Positions 1 to 8,776 of a DNA stretch of 64,000 nt are shown one piece after another; position 1 is the first letter of the stretch, and every line of letters begins with the position of its first letter. Below the pieces are notes generated by a model. The model saw only the letters and a list, made by a program, of their open reading frames with translations. It was not told the origin of the DNA and searched no databases. Source of the stretch: Ruegeria_B marisflavi. Its GTDB lineage: Bacteria; Pseudomonadota; Alphaproteobacteria; Rhodobacterales; Rhodobacteraceae. A program made the translations under genes and the position numbers. The stretch lies in the NCBI RefSeq assembly GCF_025673445.1, contig NZ_JAOVQN010000013.1, forward strand, positions 75,286 to 139,285, written 5' to 3'.

Positions 1-309
1 ACGCTGGTGGGTTTCGGGAAAGTACAGCGTTTGTCGGCCAGGCCAGATTGCCGGGCTTTCCAGCGCCAGCCAGTCGGCGCGCCAGGCGGTTCCGGTGGCG
101 GGATCGGCCAGCGCGGGGGCGTCGATTGTGATCCGGTGTTGCAGAGGAAAACCCGAAAGACTGACCTGGGAATGTTCCGCCTGCCAGCCGCGGTCCGCCT
201 GTGCTGTGAACCAGTTTGTGACCGAGCTGCGCAAACCTAGACCCGCAATGGTCCAATACCCGGACCAAACGACCACCGCCAGAAGCCCAACTCGCACGAG
301 GTTCAACAT
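1..309 (-). CDS. DUF2125 domain protein, N-terminal part (runs off window)
   Basis: The reverse strand reads open from an ATG at 309 to the window edge, giving the first 103 residues. It starts with a signal-anchor (MLNLVRVGLLAVVVWSGYW), followed by a stretch with the phrases LSGFPLQHRI and LADPATGTAWRADW. These are typical of the N-terminus of alphaproteobacterial DUF2125 proteins, which are exported or membrane-anchored and have no assigned function. A GAGGCAGG ribosome site lies just upstream of the ATG. The gene is divergent from the cyclotransferase gene at 375. The C-terminus lies outside the window, so intactness cannot be judged. Confidence 0.7.
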   Translation of the reverse strand, partial: MLNLVRVGLLAVVVWSGYWTIAGLGLRSSVTNWFTAQADRGWQAEHSQVSLSGFPLQHRITIDAPALADPATGTAWRADWLALESPAIWPGRQTLYFPETHQR

Positions 310-374
310 TACCTGCCTCTTTTGTCTGCTCTCGTTTTCCTGTTTATAGGCCGAAACGGGCAAGGACCAGTACG

Positions 375-905
375 ATGACGATGTGGGTTTTCGGATACGG
401 ATCGCTGATGTGGAACCCCGGTTTCCCGGTGGCCCGGCGCGAACTGGCGACCCTGCATGGCTGGTCGCGGTCCTTTTGCATGAGTTCAATCCATCACCGA
501 GGGAGCGTTGAGAAACCGGGCCTGGTTCTGGCCCTGGACGAGCATCAGGGCGCGCAGTGCCGTGGCATCGCCTTTGCGGTCGAAGCCGGGCACGAAGATC
601 GCACGCTGGACGAGTTGCGCGAGCGCGAACTGATCTCCTCGGCCTATCTGGAGCGTCTGCTGGATGTGCAGCTGGATCGGGGCGAACAGGTAACCGCCGT
701 GGCCTATGTGATCGACCCGCATCATGAGCAGTATTGCGGCGGCATGCCATTGGAAGAACAGGCGCTGATCATCGCCAATGCCGTGGGCGGGCGAGGCCCC
801 AACACCGAGTATCTTTACAACACTGCCGCCCATCTGGCCGAAATCGGGCTCAATGACCCGGATCTTGATTGGCTTTCGGCCCGTGTGCGGCAAATCACGG
901 CATAA
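375..905 (+). CDS. gamma-glutamylcyclotransferase, ChaC-like
   Basis: A 176-residue cytoplasmic protein. It opens with WVFGYGSLMWNPGF, the YGSL substrate-binding motif of the gamma-glutamylcyclotransferase fold shared by ChaC and GGCT enzymes. A conserved acidic segment (EEQALIIANAVGGRGPNTEYL) near residues 130-150 is also typical of bacterial ChaC-like proteins. The family releases 5-oxoproline from gamma-glutamyl compounds, in ChaC proper from glutathione, so a role in glutathione turnover is likely. An in-frame ATG two codons later is an alternative start. The substrate is inferred from family membership only. Confidence 0.85.
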   Translation: MTMWVFGYGSLMWNPGFPVARRELATLHGWSRSFCMSSIHHRGSVEKPGLVLALDEHQGAQCRGIAFAVEAGHEDRTLDELRERELISSAYLERLLDVQLDRGEQVTAVAYVIDPHHEQYCGGMPLEEQALIIANAVGGRGPNTEYLYNTAAHLAEIGLNDPDLDWLSARVRQITA

Positions 906-976
906 ACCCTTGGCGTTGCGAACAACTTTTCGATAGGTTCGAAACAAGAGCAGTGACAGGTTCAGGAAGTCCGCGT

Positions 977-2158
977 ATGGCGCAGCCAGACCGAGAAGCG
1001 AGACCGCAATTCTCGCAACCGTTCCGTCAGATCCTGATGATGCTGATCGTCATTGGACTGTCCGGTTTTGGCACGTTTGTTGCGATGCCGCGGGTGCTGC
1101 CGGTGTTCGAGGCGAACCCGTACCTGAACGGGTTCATCCTGATGGTCTTTTTCATCGGCGTGGTGACCTGTTTCTGGCAGGTGATCCAGCTTATCGGCTC
1201 GGTGCGCTGGATCGAGGATTTTGCCGCCGGGATGGAGCGCGACGGCACGCCGGCGCCGTCCTTGCTGGCACCACTGGCCTCGCTGTTGCGGTCGCGCGCG
1301 GCCCGGATGCAGATTTCGTCGACTTCGACCCGGTCGATCCTCGACTCGGTGGCCGAGAGGATCGAGGAAGAGCGCGAGATCACGCGCTATATCACCAATG
1401 TGCTGATCTACTTGGGTCTTCTGGGCACCTTTTTTGGTTTGGCGACGACGATTCCGGCCGTGGTCGATACCATCCGCAGCCTCAACCCGCAGGAGGGCGA
1501 AGAGGGGCTTGCGGTCTTCAACCGACTGATGACCGGGCTTGAGGCTCAACTGGGCGGTATGGGCACGGCTTTTGGTTCGTCCCTGCTAGGTCTGGCGGGG
1601 TCGTTGATCGTCGGGCTGCTCGAGCTTTTTGCCGGACACGGCCAGAACCGGTTCTACCGCGAGCTTGAAGAATGGCTGTCCACCATCACCCGGGTCAGTT
1701 TCTCGTCGGGCGAGGATGGCCATTCGGAAAGCGGTGTGATCGTGGCCGTGCTGGACACCATGGCCGAGCAGATGGATGCCTTGAAGGCCATGTTTGCAGC
1801 CTCCGAAGAGGGGCGAAGCGAGATCACCGGCCGCCTCGGGCAACTGGCCGACGCTATTTCCGAGATGAACATGCGCGATGCCGAAACGGAGAGCATAACC
1901 GCTTCGCTCGATCGGGTCGCCTCGGGGCAAGAGGCGCTGCTGGACCACTTGCGCACCCATGGGCTGCACGAGGGGATGGATGCCGAAAGCCGGATGCGGC
2001 TGCGCTCCATCGACGTTCAAATGCTGCGCATTCTCGAAGAGATTTCCGCCGGGCGACAGGAAAGCATGGCAGAGCTGCGAACCGATATCGAATTGCTTGC
2101 CAAGGCGCTGTCCGGTGGACGCAGGCCGTTGCGTGGCACCACCCGGGACGAGGTGTAA
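977..2158 (+). CDS. MotA/TolQ/ExbB-family proton-channel subunit (ZorA-like)
   Basis: The ATG at 977 is chosen because a more upstream start would overlap the preceding gene and add a non-conserved tail. The 393-residue protein has about four membrane helices (near residues 19-39, 49-72, 136-158 and 183-205). The phrase LGLLGTFFGLATTIP in the third helix is the hallmark of MotA/TolQ/ExbB channels. About 170 mostly helical cytoplasmic residues follow the last helix, longer than in ExbB or TolQ and reminiscent of ZorA of the Zorya motor. The partner gene starts 3 bases after the stop. The pair probably forms a proton-driven inner-membrane complex; what it does is unknown. Confidence 0.8.
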   Translation: MAQPDREARPQFSQPFRQILMMLIVIGLSGFGTFVAMPRVLPVFEANPYLNGFILMVFFIGVVTCFWQVIQLIGSVRWIEDFAAGMERDGTPAPSLLAPLASLLRSRAARMQISSTSTRSILDSVAERIEEEREITRYITNVLIYLGLLGTFFGLATTIPAVVDTIRSLNPQEGEEGLAVFNRLMTGLEAQLGGMGTAFGSSLLGLAGSLIVGLLELFAGHGQNRFYRELEEWLSTITRVSFSSGEDGHSESGVIVAVLDTMAEQMDALKAMFAASEEGRSEITGRLGQLADAISEMNMRDAETESITASLDRVASGQEALLDHLRTHGLHEGMDAESRMRLRSIDVQMLRILEEISAGRQESMAELRTDIELLAKALSGGRRPLRGTTRDEV

Positions 2159-2161
2159 AAC

Positions 2162-4483
2162 ATGTCCCTGTCGCGGCGCACAGGCCACAGGTTTCAGGGA
2201 TCGGTCTGGCCGGGCTTCGTCGACGCGATGACCGGTCTGTTAATGGTGCTGACCTTTGTGCTGACCATTTTCATGGTGGTACAATTTGTGCTCCGCGAAA
2301 CGATTTCCGGACAAGAGCACGAACTGGACGCGCTGGCGGACGAAGTTGGCAGGCTGGCGCAGGCGCTTGGTCTGGAAGAGCGCACCAACAACCAGTTGCA
2401 GGCCCGGCTGGGGGCGCTGAACGCGACCTTGAACGACACCCAGGACGATCTGACTCAGGCGCAGGCGTTGATTGCCTCGCTTACCGTCGAACGCGACCAG
2501 CAGCGCGCGGCCCTGGACGACGCAGCCACCCGGATCACGGCGTTCGAGGCACAGGTCGCCGCGCTGCTCTCGGATCGCGAGCAGGCGCTGGGCACTGTGG
2601 CAGCGCTTGAGGAACAGCGCGCCACGCTCTTGTCGGAGCAGGAGGCACTGAACCTGGCCCTGGCACAAGCCCGCAGCGAAATCGACGACCGGGCTGAGGC
2701 CGCCCGCCTGGCTGCGGCCCGGCGCGAGGCTCTGGAAGCGATGATCGCAGATCTGGAACGCGAAGGGGACCATAGCGCTGCCCGGATCGGGTCGCTGGAA
2801 CAGCAGTTATCCGAGGAGGAAGCCGCCCGGCTGGCCGAAGCGGCGGCAGCCGAGGCCTTGCGTGACAAGCTCAAGAACGCCGATGCCGAGCTGACGGCGA
2901 TGACCCTGGCGCTCGAGGCGCAGCGAAAACAGGCCGAAGACACGTTGACCTTGCTGGCGGCAGCCGATGCCGCCAAGGCGCAGCTGGATGAAAGGCTTTC
3001 CGAGGTGCTGGCCGAGATCGAAGCGGCACGGGCGCAGCTGCACGAGCGTGACGAACTGGCCGAACGTCTGACGCGGGTCCTGGCCCAGATGGAGGTGGCG
3101 CAATCCGAAAGTCAGGCGCGGGTGAATGCCTTGTCGGCAGAGCTGGATCGTATTCGTGCCGAAGGCGAGCAGACCCGGACAGACCTGGCCGCCGCCCGCG
3201 CTCGTGCCGCCGATACGCAAGGCGCGCTTGAGGCCGCACTGGCGGAACAGCGGGCCGCCACGGTTGCCACCCGGTCGCAGTACCAGGTTGAACTGGAGCG
3301 GCTCCAGTCCGAATACGCCGCTGCCCGCACCGCGCTGGAGGGGGAACTGGCCGAATTGCGCGCCCTGGCGGATGCAACACGGACGGCACTCGAAGAACGG
3401 TTGGCGCAGAGCGAAGAGGACGCAGCCGGCACCAAGGCGGCGCTGGAGGCCGAGTTGGCACGCGCGCGTGCGGATCTGGCAGCGGCGGAAAACGCGGCCG
3501 TTTCGACGGAAGAGGATCGCGCCTCGGTAGAGGCGCGCCTGCTTGCTGCGCTTGAAACGCTGGAGCGGGCGCAGGCCGCCGCCTCGGATCAGGAGGTCCT
3601 GCAACAGCGGCTGCTGGCCGCCCTGAACGCCCAAACCGAAGCCGAGGCAAGCGCGGCCGAGCAGCGCACCCTGGCCGAGCAACGCGCCGACCTGCTGGCA
3701 CAGGCCCGCGCGGCACTGGGCGAGGAACAGGTGATTTCGGCTGAGGCTCAGCGCCAGACCGCGCTCTTGAACCAGCAGGTGGCGGCGCTGCGGTCCCAGC
3801 TTGGCAGCCTGCAAGCCCTGCTTGACGACTACAAAAGCCGGAACGAGGCCGCGCAGGTGCAGGTGCAGACTCTGGGTCAGGATCTGAACGCGGCCCTGGC
3901 GCGGGCAGCATCGGAGGAACGCAAGCGCCGGATTCTTGAAGAAGCGGAACGCAAGCGGCTGGAGGCCGAGGCTATCCGGCTGGCCGAGGAAGCCAAGGCG
4001 CTTGAAGCACAGGCCAAGGATCTGGAGCAGTATCGCTCTGAATTCTTCGGCAGGTTGCGTGGCCTTTTGGGAAATCAGGAAGGTGTCCGCATCGAAGGTG
4101 ACCGGTTCGTGTTCTCGTCCGAGGTTCTGTTCGACCCCGGCAGCGCGGATCTGTCACCCGCCGGGCAATTCGAAATCGCCAAGGTGGCGCGTATCCTGCG
4201 CGGAGTGGCCGTCGAGATCCCGCCTGAGATCGATTGGGTGATCCGGGTAGACGGGCACACCGACAACGTTCCTCTGTCGGGGACCGGGCGGTTCGCCGAC
4301 AACTGGGAACTCAGCCAGGGCCGGGCCCTCTCGGTCGTGCGGTACATGGTTGACTTCCTGGGCATCGCGCCAGATCGGCTGTCGGCCAACGGGTTTGGCG
4401 AATACCAGCCGATCAACCCGGCAGACACGCCCGAGGCCCGGGCACAGAACCGCCGGATCGAGCTTAAACTGACCGAGAAATGA
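2162..4483 (+). CDS. MotB/OmpA-type peptidoglycan-binding partner with giant coiled coil (ZorB-like)
   Basis: A 773-residue protein with a short cytoplasmic N-terminus and one membrane helix (about 15-40). The helix begins WPGFVDAMTGLLMVLTFVL, whose Asp sits where the proton-carrying Asp of MotB/ZorB is found. From about residue 45 to 610 the chain is an Ala/Glu/Leu/Arg-rich heptad-like coiled coil. The last 150 residues are an OmpA/MotB peptidoglycan-binding domain (VDGHTDNVPLSG, NWELSQGRALSVVRYM, NRRIELKL). It is co-transcribed with the MotA-like gene. The architecture equals a stator whose periplasmic arm is anchored to the cell wall at great distance. No flagellar or Tol-Pal genes are nearby. 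Confidence 0.8.
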   Translation: MSLSRRTGHRFQGSVWPGFVDAMTGLLMVLTFVLTIFMVVQFVLRETISGQEHELDALADEVGRLAQALGLEERTNNQLQARLGALNATLNDTQDDLTQAQALIASLTVERDQQRAALDDAATRITAFEAQVAALLSDREQALGTVAALEEQRATLLSEQEALNLALAQARSEIDDRAEAARLAAARREALEAMIADLEREGDHSAARIGSLEQQLSEEEAARLAEAAAAEALRDKLKNADAELTAMTLALEAQRKQAEDTLTLLAAADAAKAQLDERLSEVLAEIEAARAQLHERDELAERLTRVLAQMEVAQSESQARVNALSAELDRIRAEGEQTRTDLAAARARAADTQGALEAALAEQRAATVATRSQYQVELERLQSEYAAARTALEGELAELRALADATRTALEERLAQSEEDAAGTKAALEAELARARADLAAAENAAVSTEEDRASVEARLLAALETLERAQAAASDQEVLQQRLLAALNAQTEAEASAAEQRTLAEQRADLLAQARAALGEEQVISAEAQRQTALLNQQVAALRSQLGSLQALLDDYKSRNEAAQVQVQTLGQDLNAALARAASEERKRRILEEAERKRLEAEAIRLAEEAKALEAQAKDLEQYRSEFFGRLRGLLGNQEGVRIEGDRFVFSSEVLFDPGSADLSPAGQFEIAKVARILRGVAVEIPPEIDWVIRVDGHTDNVPLSGTGRFADNWELSQGRALSVVRYMVDFLGIAPDRLSANGFGEYQPINPADTPEARAQNRRIELKLTEK

Positions 4484-4486
4484 GGG

Positions 4487-5446
4487 TCATTTCACCGTGA
4501 TCCTTGTAGTGATCCGATCGATCTCCTGACCTTCACGCAAGAGTATGATTTCGCCGGAATAGGTGCCTTCAGGCCAATCACCGCTTCCGGCCCTGCGCCC
4601 CGAGGCACGAAAAAGCCGCGCCTGATCTCGGTCCAGTTTCATGTCCTGCGCCATGAAGCGACCGGTAGGGCCATCGATAGTCAGGCGCAGCGTATCATCC
4701 GCGCGCCCGCCATAGGCCAGAACGAAGAGCACGATTGCAGCGGCATCGGACGGCAGGTGTCCGGCCGCCGCCGTGCCCTCCTGGACCGCGTCAAACTCCG
4801 GGACATGATCCGTAAATCCGGCGTCGATCAGGCCGCCTGCGGCGTAGGTGATTGGCTCTTGCCAAAGGCTGGATTCGACTTGATCACAAGTGGCATCAGA
4901 TCCGGTATCAAAAGGATCCACAACCGCACCGTCACGGCGAACCGACAGATGGACATGGGGAAACTGCGCCTTGCCGCTGATCCCCACCTGACCCAGGATA
5001 TCGCCCCGCTCGACCCGTTCGCCGCTGCGCACCCGGACCGACCCCTGTTTCATGTGGCAGTATTGTGTTTCCCACCCGTCCTCATGCACCAGCACCACGC
5101 CATTGCCGCATTCGCGACCCTTGACCGCCTCGGCATTGTCGGGGCCGTAGACACGGTCCTCGACCCCGTCGCGCACGCCCCGCACGACACCGGCGGCCGA
5201 AGCGATCACGTTGACACCGGCACGCATGGCCTCGAGCGTCGGCACCGCGAAGTCGGTGCCCTTGTGCCCGTCATAGCTGAGCTTGCCGCAGGTGAAATCT
5301 CTCACGCCTTCTCCGGGGTCGCGATCGACATATTGCTGGATGTAACAGGTTTCGCCCAATGTGCAGTCGATGGGCAGGCCTAGAATGGGGTTGCTCGCCG
5401 CGGGATACGCGGCGAGCAACAAAAAAGCCCAAAGGCCTGTGCGCAT
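4487..5446 (-). CDS. secreted M23-family (LytM) metallopeptidase
   Basis: A 319-residue protein with a signal peptide (MRTGLWAFLLLAAYPAASN). The LytM zinc site is recognisable: GHKGTDFA supplies the first His and Asp, and FPHVHLSVR supplies the His-x-His pair, around residues 60-170. A roughly 120-residue C-terminal region of unknown fold follows. Family members cut peptide crosslinks in peptidoglycan or, when degenerate, activate amidases; this copy keeps the zinc ligands. Its ATG overlaps the clpA stop as TGATG, so it is translated with clpA. It converges on the motor pair with only 3 bases between stops, and both loci concern the cell wall. Confidence 0.85.
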   Translation of the reverse strand: MRTGLWAFLLLAAYPAASNPILGLPIDCTLGETCYIQQYVDRDPGEGVRDFTCGKLSYDGHKGTDFAVPTLEAMRAGVNVIASAAGVVRGVRDGVEDRVYGPDNAEAVKGRECGNGVVLVHEDGWETQYCHMKQGSVRVRSGERVERGDILGQVGISGKAQFPHVHLSVRRDGAVVDPFDTGSDATCDQVESSLWQEPITYAAGGLIDAGFTDHVPEFDAVQEGTAAAGHLPSDAAAIVLFVLAYGGRADDTLRLTIDGPTGRFMAQDMKLDRDQARLFRASGRRAGSGDWPEGTYSGEIILLREGQEIDRITTRITVK

Positions 5447-7773
5447 CAGTCGGCCGTCAGCAGGGGCGGCTTGTCACCCGAAATACGTGGCCGGTCCGGG
5501 CCATCGACCTGCAAGACCAACTCGCCCTTCTTGACGCTGACGCGGACAACACCGCCCTTGGCGAGTTTGCCGAACAGCAATTCCTCGGCCAGAGGCTTCT
5601 TGATGTTTTCCTGGATTACACGCGCCAGCGGCCGGGCACCCATCTTGTCGTCATAACCCTTGTCGGCCAGCCATTCGGCGGCCTGCCGGGTCAGTTCGAT
5701 ATGGACATGGCGGTCCATCAGCTGTGCTTCGAGTTGCAGCACGAACTTCTCGACCACCTGAAGGATCACCTCCTTGGGCAAGGGGGCAAACGAGATCACG
5801 GCATCCAGACGGTTGCGGAACTCGGGCGTAAAGGTTCGCTCGATGGCGGCAGTGTCCTCGCCCTCGCGCCGGTCGCGCCCAAACCCGATGGCGGCTTTCG
5901 CCTGTTCGGCGGCGCCCGCGTTCGAGGTCATGATCAGCACCACGTTGCGGAAGTTGACGGTGCGGCCGTTGTGGTCGGTCAGTTGGCCATGATCCATCAC
6001 CTGCAACAGGATGTTGTAGACATCCGGATGCGCCTTTTCGATCTCGTCCAGCAGCAGCACACAATGCGGATGCTGGTCGACGCCGTCGGTCAACAGCCCG
6101 CCCTGATCAAAACCGACATAGCCAGGGGGCGCGCCGATCAGGCGCGAGACCGCATGTTTCTCCATGTATTCTGACATGTCGAAGCGCAGCAGTTCCACGC
6201 CCAGTGTATCGGCCAGTTGCTTGGCGACCTCGGTCTTGCCGACACCGGTGGGACCGGCGAACAAGTAGTTGCCGATGGGTTTCTCCGGTTCGCGCAGACC
6301 TGCGCGGGCCAGCTTGATGGCGCTCGACAAGGCCTCGATCGCCTTGTCCTGACCAAAGACCACCCGTTTCAGACTGGCTTCGAGATCCTTGAGAACCTCG
6401 GCATCGTCCTTGGTGACGTTCTTGGGTGGGATGCGGGCGATCTTGGCCACGACAGCCTCGATCTCCTTGACGCCGATGGTCTTGCGCCGCTTGCTCTCGG
6501 CCACCAGATGCTGCGCTGCTCCGGCCTCGTCGATCACGTCGATGGCCTTGTCCGGCAGCTTGCGGTCGTTGATATACCGGGCCGACAGTTCCACCGCAGA
6601 CTTGATCGCGTCTGCAGTATAGCGCACGTCGTGATGTTCCTCGAAATAGGGCTTCAGGCCCTTGAGGATCTTCACGCTGTCCTCGACCGAGGGTTCGTTC
6701 ACGTCGATCTTCTGAAATCGGCGGCTCAGCGCGCGGTCTTTCTCGAAATGCTGGCGGAACTCCTTGTAGGTGGTCGAACCCATGGTGCGCAGCTTGCCGC
6801 CTTGCAACGCGGGCTTGAGCAGGTTCGAGGCGTCCATCGCCCCACCCGACGTGGCGCCGGCCCCGATCACGGTGTGGATCTCGTCGATAAACAGAACTGC
6901 GTCGGGATGCTCTTCCAACTCGTTCACGACCGACTTGAGCCGTTCCTCAAAATCGCCGCGGTACCGCGTACCGGCCAGCAGCGCGCCCATGTCGAGCGAA
7001 TAGATCGTGGTGTTCGACAGCACCTCGGGGATTTCACCGGCCACAATCTTGCGTGCCAGCCCCTCGGCGATGGCGGTCTTGCCTACGCCGGGGTCGCCCA
7101 CCAAGAGCGGGTTGTTCTTGCGGCGGCGGCACAGCACCTGGATGCAGCGCTCGACCTCCTGGTCGCGGCCGATCAGCGGGTCGATATCGCCGGCGCGCGA
7201 CTTGGCATTGAGGTTCACGCAATATTTGGACAGTGCGCTTTCCTTCTGCTCGCCTTCACCCGACGACGTGGCGCGGTTTTCTTCTTCGCTGCGCTCGGCC
7301 CCGGTAACGGGCCGGTTTTCACCATAAGCCGGGTCCTTGGCCACGCCATGGGCGATGAAATTCACCGCATCGTAGCGGGTCATGTCCTGTTCTTGCAGGA
7401 AGTAGGCCGCGTTCGATTCCCGTTCGGCAAAGATCGCCACCAGCACGTTGGCGCCGGTGACCTCGGTGCGGCCCGAGCTTTGGACATGGATCGCGGCACG
7501 CTGGATCACGCGCTGGAACGCCGCGGTGGGAACCGCCTCGGACCCGTCAATGTCGGTCACCAGATTGGCAAGATCCTCATCGATAAATTCGACCAGGGTG
7601 CTACGCAATTCGGTCAGATCAACACTGCATGCCTTCATCACCCGCACGGCGTCGGGTTCGTCGAGCAGCGCCAGCAAAAGATGCTCCAGCGTTGCGAATT
7701 CGTGTCGCCGTTCGTTTGCCGCCGCCAGGGCTGCGTGAATGGCCTGCTCAAGTGTGCTCGAGAATGAAGGCAC
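5446..7773 (-). CDS. clpA: ATP-dependent Clp protease ATP-binding subunit ClpA
   Basis: A 775-residue Hsp100 unfoldase that feeds proteins to ClpP. The N-terminal Clp repeat domain begins PSFSSTLEQAIHAALAAA. The first AAA module has Walker A GDPGVGKTA and Walker B VLFIDEIHT; the second has GPTGVGKTEVAKQLA and LLLDEIEKAHPDVYN. The GTG at 7773 is chosen because it gives the usual ClpA N-terminus and has AGGAG 8 bases upstream. An upstream ATG would add 22 non-conserved residues. No clpS or clpP lies in the window. The stop overlaps the start of the M23 peptidase gene. Confidence 0.95.
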   Translation of the reverse strand: MPSFSSTLEQAIHAALAAANERRHEFATLEHLLLALLDEPDAVRVMKACSVDLTELRSTLVEFIDEDLANLVTDIDGSEAVPTAAFQRVIQRAAIHVQSSGRTEVTGANVLVAIFAERESNAAYFLQEQDMTRYDAVNFIAHGVAKDPAYGENRPVTGAERSEEENRATSSGEGEQKESALSKYCVNLNAKSRAGDIDPLIGRDQEVERCIQVLCRRRKNNPLLVGDPGVGKTAIAEGLARKIVAGEIPEVLSNTTIYSLDMGALLAGTRYRGDFEERLKSVVNELEEHPDAVLFIDEIHTVIGAGATSGGAMDASNLLKPALQGGKLRTMGSTTYKEFRQHFEKDRALSRRFQKIDVNEPSVEDSVKILKGLKPYFEEHHDVRYTADAIKSAVELSARYINDRKLPDKAIDVIDEAGAAQHLVAESKRRKTIGVKEIEAVVAKIARIPPKNVTKDDAEVLKDLEASLKRVVFGQDKAIEALSSAIKLARAGLREPEKPIGNYLFAGPTGVGKTEVAKQLADTLGVELLRFDMSEYMEKHAVSRLIGAPPGYVGFDQGGLLTDGVDQHPHCVLLLDEIEKAHPDVYNILLQVMDHGQLTDHNGRTVNFRNVVLIMTSNAGAAEQAKAAIGFGRDRREGEDTAAIERTFTPEFRNRLDAVISFAPLPKEVILQVVEKFVLQLEAQLMDRHVHIELTRQAAEWLADKGYDDKMGARPLARVIQENIKKPLAEELLFGKLAKGGVVRVSVKKGELVLQVDGPDRPRISGDKPPLLTAD

Positions 7774-7948
7774 AGGCGTGCTCCTCTGTATTGGGTCGGG
7801 AGGGGGGGCGAGTTGCGGTCGGACCCCTCTGCCAACCATGTGCTCATACTATTAGAGTTTGGTTGATGTTAGCGGCGCTTCAAGGGTTTTCTTTTCTTTA
7901 CCGCTCACATTTGTCGTGACTGGTGGCGTGAATGTTGCATTTGCGGCA

Positions 7949-8716
7949 TCAGAACCTGTCCTTGCGGCCGCGAATTTCGGCAAAGACCTTAGCCGGGTCG
8001 GCGCCGGACAGGCCCAGATGCGCCTGAATGTCCGGATCGGCAGCCCGCAGAAACGGGTTTGTCGCCTTTTCCAACCCCAGCATGCTGGGAACGGTCGGGT
8101 GTCCTGCTGCTCTGGCTTGATCTATTTCCGCCGCCCGCTTTTTCAAGGCATCGTTGCCGATGTCGATCGTCAAAGCGAAGCGCGCATTCGATTGCGTGTA
8201 TTCATGTCCGCTGCACACAACCGTATCGTCGGGCAGGTCGGCGAGTTTGGACAGCGAGGTCCACATCTGCTCGGGCGTTCCTTCGAAGAGGCGGCCACAC
8301 CCCAGCGCCATAAGGCTGTCAGCGGTGAAAACCGCGTTACTTTTCGGCAGATAGAAAGCCAGATGCCCGACAGTATGACCAGAGACGTCCAGTACCTCGA
8401 CCGGTTCGCCGCCAATGTCGAACCGGTCCCCCTCGGCCACCGCCATGTCCAGGGGCGGCAGCCGATGTGCATCGGCTGCTGCACCGATGACCCGTGCGGG
8501 ATGAGTGGCCAGGATCTCGGGCAGGGCATCGACATGGTCCCAATGATGATGCGTTAGCAGCACGTGGCTCAGCCTCCAATCTCGCGTCGCTAGTTCGGCC
8601 AGGATGGGGCCAGCCTCGGGGGCGTCCACCAATGCGGTCTCTCCGCTGGTCGCATCATGGGCGAGATACGCGTAATTGTCGCTGAGACAGGGGATGGTGA
8701 CGATTTCAAGAGGCAT
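7949..8716 (-). CDS. gloB: hydroxyacylglutathione hydrolase (glyoxalase II)
   Basis: A 255-residue metallo-beta-lactamase-fold hydrolase that cleaves S-D-lactoylglutathione to lactate and glutathione, completing methylglyoxal detoxification. The metal motif reads LLTHHHWDHVDALPEIL, and a glyoxalase II-specific CSGHEYTQSNARFA follows. The start ATG at 8716 gives the canonical MPLEIVTIPCLSDNYAYL opening. It is divergent from the methyltransferase gene at 8777 with about 60 bases between starts. The length is normal for the family. Confidence 0.93.
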   Translation of the reverse strand: MPLEIVTIPCLSDNYAYLAHDATSGETALVDAPEAGPILAELATRDWRLSHVLLTHHHWDHVDALPEILATHPARVIGAAADAHRLPPLDMAVAEGDRFDIGGEPVEVLDVSGHTVGHLAFYLPKSNAVFTADSLMALGCGRLFEGTPEQMWTSLSKLADLPDDTVVCSGHEYTQSNARFALTIDIGNDALKKRAAEIDQARAAGHPTVPSMLGLEKATNPFLRAADPDIQAHLGLSGADPAKVFAEIRGRKDRF

Positions 8717-8776
8717 GGCCTTTTGCCTTTTCGTTGTTAGACTGCCCCAGCCAAACAGATCGGGCGAGCGGCTGCA

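Noticed and set aside
869..976. Longer N-terminus for the MotA-like protein
   Set aside because: It would overlap the cyclotransferase gene and add residues unlike any channel subunit; the ATG at 977 starts at the conserved part.
6217..7767. 516-codon open frame antisense to clpA
   Set aside because: No motif; clpA on the other strand is complete.
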